A DNA stretch of 64,000 nucleotides from positions 37,538-101,537 of the forward strand of contig CAIZNI010000027.1 of assembly GCA_903934295.1 (NCBI GenBank), written 5' to 3'. The DNA comes from an uncultured beta proteobacterium (GTDB taxonomy: Bacteria > Pseudomonadota > Gammaproteobacteria > Burkholderiales > Burkholderiaceae_E). The first letter of the stretch is position 1; each line of letters begins with the position of its first letter. The notes under the pieces are model-generated. The model saw only the letters and a program-made list of their open reading frames with translations. It was not told where the DNA came from and searched no databases. The translations under genes were made by a program, and so were the position numbers. Of this stretch, positions 45,262 through 54,896 are shown piece by piece.

Positions 45262-46497
45262 CTACCAGTCGGTGTCGCCGTCGAGCAGCTCCTTGAAGAT
45301 CGTGCGGCGCAGGATCTCGTTGCTGCCGTCGGCGATGTTCACCTTGCGCAGCGACTGCCAGGCTTCGGTCAGACCCATCTCGGTGGTCATGCCCATCGCG
45401 CCGTGCGCCTGGATCACCCGGTCGATCGCCTGCGCCCCCATCTGGGTGGCGAAGGCCTTGGTCATCGCAACCTCCTTGCGCGCCGGCAGCCCGGCGTCGA
45501 GCAGGCGCGCGGCGTTCAGGCACATCAGGTGCGCGGCGTGCATCTGCATCGTCGATTCGGCCAGCGGAAAGCTGACGCCCTGGTATTCGGCGATCGGGTG
45601 GCCGAAGGCCTCGCGGACCTTCACATGGTCGAGCGCTTTTTCCAGCGCCCAGCGCGACTGTCCGACCGCGCGCGCCGAGTTGTACAGCCGGCCCAGATTC
45701 ACGCCCAGCATCGCGATCGCGAATCCCTTGTCGCGTTCGCCCACCAGCTGCCACGGCTCGATGCGGACATCGTCGAAGTGCAGCACCGCTTCGTCGCCAC
45801 CGGCACTGCCCCACATCCGGATCACCCGCTCGACCACGAAACCGGGCGCGCGGGTCGGCACCAGGAAGGCGCTGATGCCGCCGCGGCGCTGTGCCGCGCG
45901 CTGCGGGTCGGTGACCGCGAAGACGATGCAGTAGTCGGCGTAGGGGCTGTTGGTCGTCCAGATCTTGCTGCCCGACAGGCGCCAGCCGTCGCCATCGGGC
46001 ACCGCGCGCGACTTCATCATCATCGCGTCGGATCCGGCGCCAGGCTCCGACATCCCGAAGCACATGCTCGCGCGGCCGGCCATCATCGACTCGAGCATCT
46101 CGGCGCGCGCCCGCTCGCTCACCTGGGTCAGCACTGCCGAGGGGCCGAACGCCCAGTGGCTGATCGCATAGTGGCCCAGCCAGTGGTGCTCGGAGCAGCG
46201 GTGAAAGATTCGCTCCCAGCCGGCAAACCAGGCGAGGTGGCCCAGTCCGGCGCCGCCCAGCGAGGTCGGCACGCACATCGTGTAGTAGCCGGCCTGCGCA
46301 GCCGCCATGCGCACCTCGCGGATCAGCGCCAGCGCGTCGGGGTGATAGCGGCCCTCGTCGGTGAACAGCCGCCGTTCGTTGTCGAGCAGGTCGGCGTGGC
46401 GCTCGTGGCGGCTGACCACTTCCTGGCGCAGGAAGCCGTCCAGGCCCTCCCGCAGGGCGTCGATCTCGGGCGGATAGCCCATCGCGATGGCGGACAT
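45262..46497 (-). CDS. acyl-CoA dehydrogenase (411 aa)
   Basis: Acyl-CoA dehydrogenase with the FAD/acyl motifs MSEPGAGSDAMM and SGSKIWTTN in the middle domain and QAHGAMGMTTEMGL plus ADGSNEILRRTI at the C-terminus. The N-terminal half reads as the long FadE-type catalytic branch seen in steroid/terpene and branched-chain degradation. It follows the CoA ligase gene on the same strand (46555-48180) by 57 bases, so both probably form one operon. Confidence 0.88.
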   Translation of the reverse strand: MSAIAMGYPPEIDALREGLDGFLRQEVVSRHERHADLLDNERRLFTDEGRYHPDALALIREVRMAAAQAGYYTMCVPTSLGGAGLGHLAWFAGWERIFHRCSEHHWLGHYAISHWAFGPSAVLTQVSERARAEMLESMMAGRASMCFGMSEPGAGSDAMMMKSRAVPDGDGWRLSGSKIWTTNSPYADYCIVFAVTDPQRAAQRRGGISAFLVPTRAPGFVVERVIRMWGSAGGDEAVLHFDDVRIEPWQLVGERDKGFAIAMLGVNLGRLYNSARAVGQSRWALEKALDHVKVREAFGHPIAEYQGVSFPLAESTMQMHAAHLMCLNAARLLDAGLPARKEVAMTKAFATQMGAQAIDRVIQAHGAMGMTTEMGLTEAWQSLRKVNIADGSNEILRRTIFKELLDGDTDW

Positions 46498-46554
46498 CGG
46501 TCGTCTCCTTGATGTGGGGCCGGGGGTGTCGTCCCCGGGGTGTGGGTGTCGTCC

Positions 46555-48180
<1,626 letters not shown>

Positions 48181-48332
48181 CAGTCCTCGCACGGCCTTGG
48201 TCTCCCGGTGGTTGGGGCCCGGCGCTGCCTGCGCCTGGGCCCGGCAATGGCAGGCGACTGTGCCACCGGGCAGGCGGGTGGGCAAGCGGGTGGGCGGGCG
48301 GCTCGATGGCGCGATCGCCTAAACTGGCACCG

Positions 48333-49256
48333 ATGGAACCTTCCCCCGTGCGCACCGGCGTCAGGGCCGCGGCGCTGGCGGTGCCGGCCCTGGCGCTGCT
48401 GTGGGGCCTGAACTGGCCGGCGGTGCGGGTGCTGCTCACCTGGTGGTCGCCCTGGACGGTGCGCGCGGTGGGTCTGGGCGCCGGCGCGCTGGTGCTGTTC
48501 GCGCTGGCGCGGGCGCGCGGCCAGCCGCTGTCGGTGGCGCGCGGCATGCGCCTGCGGCTCGCCGTCTCGGCCCTGCTGTCGATCGTCGGCTTCAACCTCG
48601 GCACCGCGTTCGCGCAGCTCGCCGGATCGACCTCGCGCGCCGCGATCGTCACCTTCACCATGCCGATCTGGGCGGTGCTGCTGGCCTGGGCCTTCGCCGG
48701 CGAGACCCCCGACCGGCGGCGGGTGGGCGCGGTCGTGCTCGGGGTGGCGGGCCTGTCGCTGCTGGCGCTGCCGCTGCTGGCCGCGGGCGCCTCGTCGCTG
48801 GGCGTGCTGCTGGCGCTGGCCGCCGGGGTCAGCTGGGCCGGCGGCACGGTGTTCGTCAAGCGCTGGCCGCTGGCAGTGCCCCCGCTGGCCGGCACCGCCT
48901 GGCAGCTGACGGTGGGCGCGCTGGTGTCGGCCCTCGGGTGGGCGGTGTTCGGCTCAGCGCCCTCGGCCACGGCGGGCGCACCCTGGCCGGTGCACTGGTT
49001 CGCGCTGGCGCTGGTGTATCACGTCGTGCTGGCGATGGCGCTCGCCTATGTGATCTGGTTCGATGTGGTCGCGCGGTTGCCGGGCGGGGTGGCCGCGCTG
49101 GGCACGCTGCTGGTGCCGGTGGTCGGGGTGGCCGGGGCGATGCTGCTGCTGGGCGAGCGCCCGAGCCTCACCGACCTGGCCGGCTTCGCGCTGATCTCGG
49201 GCGCCGCGGCGATCGCGCTGCTGCCGCCTCAGGCCGCGGTCCGGAAGCCCTCGTAG
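48333..49256 (+). CDS. EamA/DMT family transporter (307 aa)
   Basis: Ten hydrophobic segments arranged as two EamA repeats (about residues 15-150 and 160-300), with the usual WGLNWPAVR start and the VSWAGGTVFVKRW pattern in the second repeat. Such proteins export amino acids or metabolites, but the ligand is unknown. Its 3' end overlaps the convergent monooxygenase gene by 28 bases. Start at ATG 48333; the preceding 27 bases contain an in-frame ATG at 48306 with no conserved extension. Confidence 0.87.
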   Translation: MEPSPVRTGVRAAALAVPALALLWGLNWPAVRVLLTWWSPWTVRAVGLGAGALVLFALARARGQPLSVARGMRLRLAVSALLSIVGFNLGTAFAQLAGSTSRAAIVTFTMPIWAVLLAWAFAGETPDRRRVGAVVLGVAGLSLLALPLLAAGASSLGVLLALAAGVSWAGGTVFVKRWPLAVPPLAGTAWQLTVGALVSALGWAVFGSAPSATAGAPWPVHWFALALVYHVVLAMALAYVIWFDVVARLPGGVAALGTLLVPVVGVAGAMLLLGERPSLTDLAGFALISGAAAIALLPPQAAVRKPS

Positions 49257-50875
49257 CCGCGCGCGACCACTTCCTCGCAGCGCTGCACATAGGCGGGAAA
49301 GCCCAGCAGCGGCATGAACACCCGCGTCTTGCCCGGCACGTTGGCGCCCAGGTACCACGAGTTGCAGGTCGGAAACAGCGTGCCGCCAGCCACCGCGTTC
49401 ACATGGCCGACCCAGGCGTCCTGTGCCTGGGGTTCGGCCTCGATGGTGCGCCGGCCGCCAGCGCGCAGCCAGGCGATGCAGTCGGCGATCCAGTTCACAT
49501 GCTGCTCGATCGACACGATCATGTTGGTGAGCACGCTCGGGCTGCCCGGGCCGGACACGGTGAACAGGTTCGGAAAGCCCGCCACATTCAGTCCGAGATA
49601 GGTCCGCGGGCCGGCGCTCCAGGCCTCGCGCAGCGCGAGCCCGTCGCGGCCGCGGATGTCGATCTTGAGCAGCGACCCGGTCATCGCATCGAAGCCGGTG
49701 GCGAACACGATGCAGTCGACCGGGTGCTCCTGTCCGCCGGCTTTCACGCCGGTGGCGGTGATCGCCTCGATGCCGCCCGCGCTGATGTCGACCAGCTTCA
49801 CGTGGGGCAGGTTGAAGGTCTCGTAGTAGCCGCTGTCCACGCAGATGCGCTTGCAGCCGATCACCTGGCGCGGCGCGAGCAGTTCCGCGGTGGCCGGGTC
49901 CTCGACGATGGCGCGGATGCGCTCGCGCACATACTCGGCGGCCAGGTCGTTGGCCTCACGGCTGATCATCAGGTCGTTGAACGCGCCGGTGAAGCCGAGG
50001 CCGCCCCGGTTCCAGCGTTCGTCGAAGCGGCGCCGGCGCTCCTCGGGCGTGGCGGCCAGCGCCGGCGCCTCGTTGCGCGGCAGGCTCGAGCCGAAGCCGG
50101 CCATCATCTGGCTGTTGCGGGCCCGAAACGCCGGGTACTCGGCCTTGATCGCCGCCTCGTGGGCCGGGTCCAGGGGCGCGTTGTAGGCCGGGATCGAGAA
50201 ATTGGCGGTGCGCTGGAAGACCGTCAGCGAGGCGGCCTGGCGCGCGATGATCGGGATCGACTGGATCGCCGACGAGCCGGTGCCGATCACCGCCACCCGC
50301 TTGCCGGTGAAGTCGACCGGCTGGTGCGGCCACTCGCCGGTGTGATAACGCTCGCCCTGGAAGTCTTCCAGACCCGGAAAGCGCGGCAGGTTGGTCGACG
50401 ACAGGCAACCGGTGGCCATCACCACGAACTGGCTGCTGAGCGCGTCGCCGCGGTCGGTACGGACCTGCCAGCGCGCGCTCGCCTCGTCGAAATGGGCTTG
50501 CGTCACCCGGGTCTCGAACGCGATGTCGCGGCGCAGGTCGAACCGGTCGGCGACGTGGTTGGCGTATTTCAGGATCTCCGCCTGCGGGGCGAAGCGCTCG
50601 GTCCAGTGCCACTGCTGCTGCAGGTCGTCGGAGAACTGGTACGAATACTCCAGGCTCTCGACGTCGCAGCGCGCGCCCGGGTACCGGTTCCAGTACCAGG
50701 TGCCGCCCACGCCGTCGCCGGCCTCGAAGACCCGGGCGCGCAGCCCCAGGCCGCGCGCGCGGTGCAGCATGTAGAGCCCGGCGAAGCCGGCGCCCACGAT
50801 GATCAGGTCGACGTTCGGATCGGCCGGCGGTTCGGTGCCCGAACCTGCCTGGCCCTGTGCGGGCTGTGCGCTCAT
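49229..50875 (-). CDS. Baeyer-Villiger flavin monooxygenase, cyclohexanone monooxygenase-like (548 aa)
   Basis: FAD motif GAGFAG at 28-33, NADPH motif GTGSSA at 198-203 and, between them, FQGERYHTGEWP at 172-183, the Baeyer-Villiger fingerprint FxGxxxHxxxW(P). Length and lack of an N-terminal extension match cyclohexanone/cyclopentanone monooxygenases and not the HapE-like enzyme at 29954. It should oxidise cyclic or linear ketones to lactones or esters with NADPH and O2. No lactone hydrolase is adjacent. Its 3' end overlaps the convergent EamA gene. Confidence 0.88.
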   Translation of the reverse strand: MSAQPAQGQAGSGTEPPADPNVDLIIVGAGFAGLYMLHRARGLGLRARVFEAGDGVGGTWYWNRYPGARCDVESLEYSYQFSDDLQQQWHWTERFAPQAEILKYANHVADRFDLRRDIAFETRVTQAHFDEASARWQVRTDRGDALSSQFVVMATGCLSSTNLPRFPGLEDFQGERYHTGEWPHQPVDFTGKRVAVIGTGSSAIQSIPIIARQAASLTVFQRTANFSIPAYNAPLDPAHEAAIKAEYPAFRARNSQMMAGFGSSLPRNEAPALAATPEERRRRFDERWNRGGLGFTGAFNDLMISREANDLAAEYVRERIRAIVEDPATAELLAPRQVIGCKRICVDSGYYETFNLPHVKLVDISAGGIEAITATGVKAGGQEHPVDCIVFATGFDAMTGSLLKIDIRGRDGLALREAWSAGPRTYLGLNVAGFPNLFTVSGPGSPSVLTNMIVSIEQHVNWIADCIAWLRAGGRRTIEAEPQAQDAWVGHVNAVAGGTLFPTCNSWYLGANVPGKTRVFMPLLGFPAYVQRCEEVVARGYEGFRTAA

Positions 50876-50982
50876 GGAATACCCCGGAAAAACGGTTGGC
50901 ACCGAGGATACCGCCTGCGCGCGGGCTGGTGACCGGCGCGGGGGCGAAAGCGGAAGGGCGCCGGCCGGCATCGCGCGGCCGG

Positions 50983-51024
50983 CTGATCCTGCTCAAGCGC
51001 GGGGCGCGGGCTGCGGCGCACAGT
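50983..51024 (+). promoter_or_regulatory. FNR/Anr-like site (one mismatch) and -10 of the Lon-family gene
   Basis: CTGA-TCCTGC-TCAA (50983-50996) differs from TTGA-N6-TCAA at the first base. A hexamer CACAGT (51019-51024) lies 22 bases further, the same gap as at the exact box at 56456. The leader would be about 17 bases. Weaker than the two exact boxes. Confidence 0.4.
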
Positions 51025-51047
51025 GACGGGACACCGACAGGAGCGCG

Positions 51048-53513
51048 ATGTCCACCACCGGTCTGTCCGTCGCCGATGCGCGACGCCTGGCGCCATCGGC
51101 GCTCTATCGGGCCTGCGACCCGGCCGGATTGCCCTTTGAGACCACCGCCGATCTCGAGGGCGCCGATGAGCCGCTCGGGCAGGCGCGCGCGGTCGAGGCG
51201 ATCGGCTTCGCCATCGGCATGCAGCACCGCAGCTACAACCTGTTCGCGATGGGGCCGGAGGGGCTGGGCCGGCGCACCGTCGTGAGCCGCCTGCTCGAGC
51301 AGGCCGCCCGGGCGCGGCCGGCGCCGCCCGACTGGTGCTATGTGTTCAATTTCCGCACGCCGCACCGCCCCTCCCGGCTTACCCTGCCCACCGGCCGCGC
51401 ACCCGGCCTGCAGCGCGACATGGCCCGCCTGCTCGAGGACCTGCGCGCCGGCATCCCGGCCGCGTTCGAGGCCGACGAGTACCGCACCCGGCGCCAGGAA
51501 CTCGAGAACGAATTCGACTCGCGCCAGCAGCAGGCGATCGGCGAGGTCGGCGACCATGCCCGCGCCCAGAACGTGGCGCTGCTCCGGACGCCCGGGGGCT
51601 TCGGCTTTGCGCCGATGACGGGAGACGCGGTGATGCCGCCGGCCGACTTCCAGCGGCTGCCGCCCGAGCAGCAGAAGCCGATCGAGGAGGCGATCACCCG
51701 CCTGCAGCAGGAACTCGAGAGCGTGATCGAGAAGCTGCCGCGCTGGCGTCGCGAGGTGCAGCGCAAGCTGCGCGAACTCAACCGGCAGATCACGCAAGGC
51801 GTGGTCGGGAGCCTGATTGCCGAGATGCGCAGCGCCTACGCCGACCTGCCCCAGGTGCTCGAGCACCTGTCGGCGGTGCAGGACGATGTCCTCGATCACG
51901 CCGAGTTCTTCCAGCAGCCCAAGGAAGGTGAGGGCGTCGGGCCGCTCGCGCTGATGCTGGGCCATGCCGAGCCGGTCCAGGCGCTGATGGCCCGTTACGC
52001 GGTCAATGTGCTGGTGCATCACGACGGTGCCCAGGGCGCGCCGGTGGTCTTCGAGGACCATCCGACCCATGACAACCTGGTCGGGCGCATCGAGCATGAA
52101 TCGCGGATGGGCGCGCTGGTCACCGACTTCACGCTCATCAAGGGCGGCGCGCTGCACCGGGCCAACGGCGGCTATCTGGTGGTGGACGCGATCAAGCTGC
52201 TCACCCAGCCGCTGGCCTGGGAGGCGCTCAAGCGGGCGCTGCGCTCGCGCGAGATCCGCACCGAGCCGCTCGCGCAGGCGCTCAGCCTGATCAGCACGGT
52301 GTCGCTGGAGCCCGAGCCGATTCCGCTGGACGTCAAGGTGATCGTGGTCGGCCAGCGCGTCATCTATCACCTGCTGCATGCGCTCGATCCGGAGTTCAGC
52401 GAACTGTTCAAGGTGGTCGCCGACTTCGACGAGGACATGCGCCGCGAGGAAGGCTCGGACCTGCGCTATGCCCGGCTGATCGCGACCCTGGCGCGCGAGA
52501 ACGCGGTTCGCCCGATCGAGCGCGCCGCGGTGGCGCGGCTGATCGAGCACGCCTCGCGCGGCGCCGGCGACGCGCAACGGCTGTCGCTGAGCGTGGCCCG
52601 GCTGGCCGACCTGATGCTCGAGGCCAATCACCTGGCCGACACGCAGGGCAACGGCGTGATGACGCGTGCGCATGTGCAGGGCGCGATCGACGGCCAGACG
52701 CGGCGCAGCGCGCGCATCAGCGACCGGCTGCGCGAGGAGACGCTGCGCGGACGGCTGCTGATCGACACCGCTGGCGAGCGCACCGGCCAGGTCAACGGCC
52801 TGTCGGTCTTCCAGCTCGGCGACCACGCCTTCGGCTCGCCGGCGCGCATCACCGCGACGGTGCGCCTGGGTGCCGGCGGCGTGGTCGACATCGAGCGCGA
52901 GACGCGGCTCGGTGGCCCGATCCACGCCAAGGGCGTGCTGATCCTGGGCGGCTATCTGGCCGGGCACTACCTGCCCGACCGCCCGCTGTCGCTCACCGCC
53001 AGTCTGGTTTTCGAGCAGAGCTATGGCGGCGTCGAGGGCGACAGCGCCTCGTCGGCCGAGTTGTATGCGCTGCTGTCGGCGATCGCCCGCGTGCCGTTGC
53101 GCCAGTCGCTGGCGGTCACCGGTTCGGTGAATCAGCACGGGGATGTGCAGGCCGTGGGTGGGGTCAATGAAAAGGTCGAGGGCTTCTTCCGGTTGTGCCG
53201 TGATCGCGGCCTCTCCGGCGATCAGGGGGTGATCATTCCGGTGGCCAACCGCGACAGCCTGATGCTCGATCACGCGGTGGTCGAGGCGGTCGGGCAGGGG
53301 CGTTTTCACCTGTACGCGGTCGATCGGATCGATCAGGGGCTGGAGCTGCTGACCGGCTGGCCGGCCGGGCGGCGCGAGGCCGGTGGCAGATTCGCTCCCG
53401 ACACCCTGAATGGGCGGATCGAGGCGCGTCTGTCGCACCTGGCCGAGCGGGCGCGCGCTGCCCCCGGGCCCGAGGCCGGCGCGCGCGGGCAGCGCGGCCG
53501 GGCGGGGCGCTAG
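51048..53513 (+). CDS. Lon-related ATP-dependent protease, AAA_32 type (821 aa)
   Basis: C-terminal Lon-type S16 protease: Ser666 in EGDSASS and Lys709 in GGVNEKVEGF form the Ser-Lys dyad. The N-terminal AAA+ region belongs to the AAA_32 group of short Lon-like proteases (LonH/YcbZ-like), and the P-loop reads GPEGLGRRT at 69-77, with Arg75 where the canonical lysine would be. A helical insert (about 130-260) replaces the Lon N-domain. No membrane segment, so a soluble protease. Start ATG at 51048 with CAGGAG upstream. The UspA-like gene begins three bases after its stop. Confidence 0.88.
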   Translation: MSTTGLSVADARRLAPSALYRACDPAGLPFETTADLEGADEPLGQARAVEAIGFAIGMQHRSYNLFAMGPEGLGRRTVVSRLLEQAARARPAPPDWCYVFNFRTPHRPSRLTLPTGRAPGLQRDMARLLEDLRAGIPAAFEADEYRTRRQELENEFDSRQQQAIGEVGDHARAQNVALLRTPGGFGFAPMTGDAVMPPADFQRLPPEQQKPIEEAITRLQQELESVIEKLPRWRREVQRKLRELNRQITQGVVGSLIAEMRSAYADLPQVLEHLSAVQDDVLDHAEFFQQPKEGEGVGPLALMLGHAEPVQALMARYAVNVLVHHDGAQGAPVVFEDHPTHDNLVGRIEHESRMGALVTDFTLIKGGALHRANGGYLVVDAIKLLTQPLAWEALKRALRSREIRTEPLAQALSLISTVSLEPEPIPLDVKVIVVGQRVIYHLLHALDPEFSELFKVVADFDEDMRREEGSDLRYARLIATLARENAVRPIERAAVARLIEHASRGAGDAQRLSLSVARLADLMLEANHLADTQGNGVMTRAHVQGAIDGQTRRSARISDRLREETLRGRLLIDTAGERTGQVNGLSVFQLGDHAFGSPARITATVRLGAGGVVDIERETRLGGPIHAKGVLILGGYLAGHYLPDRPLSLTASLVFEQSYGGVEGDSASSAELYALLSAIARVPLRQSLAVTGSVNQHGDVQAVGGVNEKVEGFFRLCRDRGLSGDQGVIIPVANRDSLMLDHAVVEAVGQGRFHLYAVDRIDQGLELLTGWPAGRREAGGRFAPDTLNGRIEARLSHLAERARAAPGPEAGARGQRGRAGR

Positions 53514-53516
53514 GCG

Positions 53517-54530
53517 ATGGCCGGGCGACGTGATGGATCGGGGGCCGCGCCAGGGGACGTGTCGGGGGACGTGCCAGGGGACGTGTCAGGGGACGTGCCG
53601 GGGGACGTGCCAGGGGACGCGCCGGCGGATCGTTCGGCGGATCACCGGCTGGCCAATGCGATACCCGGGCCGTTCAGCCGGATCGTGCTCGGACTCGGGG
53701 CGCGGCCCTCGCCGTCGGCGCTGGCGATGGCCGCCGATCTGGCACAGGCGATGCGCCTGCAGCTGCTCGGCCTGTTCATCGAGGATGACGATCTGCTGCA
53801 CATGGCCGGCCTGCCGTTCGCCCGCGAGATCGCTTATCCGTCGGCGCGCAGCCGGCCGATCGATCCGGCAGCCATGGAGCGGGCGCTGCAGGCCAGTGCC
53901 CACGCCGCGCGTCAGGCGCTTCAGCACCGACTCGCCGGTCTGCCGGTGAACTGGGCCTTCGAGGTGGTGCGCGGGCCGGTGGTGACCCGGTTGCTGGCCA
54001 GCGTCGTCCAGACCGACCTGATCGTGCTCGCCGCGCCCGCGGGCACTGCGACCGGTGCGATGCCGGGTTCGGGTGCGATCGTGATGTCGCTGCGCGCGGC
54101 GCGCGCGGCACTCATGCTGGTGCGCGAGGATCGCCCGCGCGGCCAGCCGGTGGCGGTCCTGGCCTCGCCCGATGCGTCAGCCCCGGCGGTCGCGGCCACC
54201 GTCGTGGCACTGGCGCAGCCCGGCGGCGGGCCGGTGACCTGCCTGCTCGCCAGCCCCGGCGACGGGGCGCCCGGGCGCTGGGAAGCGCAGCTGGCCCGGC
54301 TGCTGGCCGCCCGCGGCATCACGGTCGAGGTGCATCGCGTGACGGGTGACGGCGAGGAGGTGCGCCGCTGGCTCGCGCTGGCGCGGCCCGGGATGCTGGT
54401 GGTTGCGGGGGCCCAGGCGCTCGACGAGACGCTGCTGCCCGACGTCGCGGCCATCGGCTGCAGCCTGCTGTTGCTGCCGGCGGGCGCGGTCGGGGTCGAG
54501 CCGGCTGAGGCGGCTCGTTCCGGACCTTGA
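53517..54530 (+). CDS. tandem universal stress protein with repeat-rich N-terminus (337 aa)
   Basis: Residues 13-36 are six four-residue repeats (GDV followed by S or P) encoded by a 12-base tandem repeat at 53553-53624. After that two UspA-like alpha/beta domains follow (about 50-200 and 205-330). The first is recognisable from IVLGLGARPSPSALAMAADLA and GLFIEDDDLLHMAG, and the ATP-binding GxGx9S type motif is only partly kept, so ATP binding is uncertain. It starts three bases after the Lon stop with ATG in GCGATGGCC and is co-transcribed. Stress-related by family; specific role unknown. Confidence 0.75.
   Translation: MAGRRDGSGAAPGDVSGDVPGDVSGDVPGDVPGDAPADRSADHRLANAIPGPFSRIVLGLGARPSPSALAMAADLAQAMRLQLLGLFIEDDDLLHMAGLPFAREIAYPSARSRPIDPAAMERALQASAHAARQALQHRLAGLPVNWAFEVVRGPVVTRLLASVVQTDLIVLAAPAGTATGAMPGSGAIVMSLRAARAALMLVREDRPRGQPVAVLASPDASAPAVAATVVALAQPGGGPVTCLLASPGDGAPGRWEAQLARLLAARGITVEVHRVTGDGEEVRRWLALARPGMLVVAGAQALDETLLPDVAAIGCSLLLLPAGAVGVEPAEAARSGP
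53553..53624 (+). repeat. 12-base in-frame tandem repeat, six units
   Basis: Units GGGGACGTGTCG / GGGGACGTGCCA / GGGGACGTGTCA / GGGGACGTGCCG / GGGGACGTGCCA / GGGGACGCGCCG, encoding GDVS/GDVP repeats in the N-terminus of the UspA-like protein. Copy number is divisible by three bases, so slippage would only change repeat count, not frame. Confidence 0.9.
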
Positions 54531-54597
54531 GCCAGCGCAAGGCGCGCGCCGGGCCACGCGGCACGCTCAGGGTCCGGCCGCAAAGCGGCCCGACAGC

Positions 54598-54645
54598 TGC
54601 ACCGACAGTTGCACCGACACCTGCACCGACACCTGCACCGACACC
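54598..54645 (+). repeat. 12-base tandem repeat, four units
   Basis: TGCACCGACAGT followed by three TGCACCGACACC units, in the 302-base gap after the UspA-like gene. It sits 20 bases upstream of the small reading frame at 54666 and may be part of its leader. Beyond that frame the gap holds nothing I can recognise. Confidence 0.85.
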
Positions 54646-54665
54646 CGAAAAACACGGAGACCTGC

Positions 54666-54896
54666 ATGCCGCACGACATCGATCTCATCGCCCCTGTTTC
54701 CCGCGTTGCGCCGCTCGAGCGGTTTCTCGCCACCTCCAGCGCGTGGTTGATGAGCCGTGCCGCGCAGCACGCGGCGATGGCCGGCGGCCAGACGCGCCCG
54801 CCCTGGGGCGACGGTGCCCGTCTGCCGGGCGCTCAGTGGTCCGGCCCGATCGCCAGCAGCCACGGGCCGACGACACCGATCAGCACCGCGAAATAG
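54666..54896 (+). CDS. possible small protein (76 aa), unverified
   Basis: The only plausible gene between the UspA-like and DASS genes. ATG at 54666 has GGAGA six bases upstream (54656-54660). The frame begins MPHDIDLIAPVSRVAPLERFL and has an alpha-helical N-terminal half, then a Gly/Pro-rich tail. The last 64 bases are antisense to the 3' end of the DASS gene, which is unusual and argues against it, as does the lack of any recognised family. It could continue the lon-usp operon. Reported for completeness. Confidence 0.3.
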   Translation: MPHDIDLIAPVSRVAPLERFLATSSAWLMSRAAQHAAMAGGQTRPPWGDGARLPGAQWSGPIASSHGPTTPISTAK

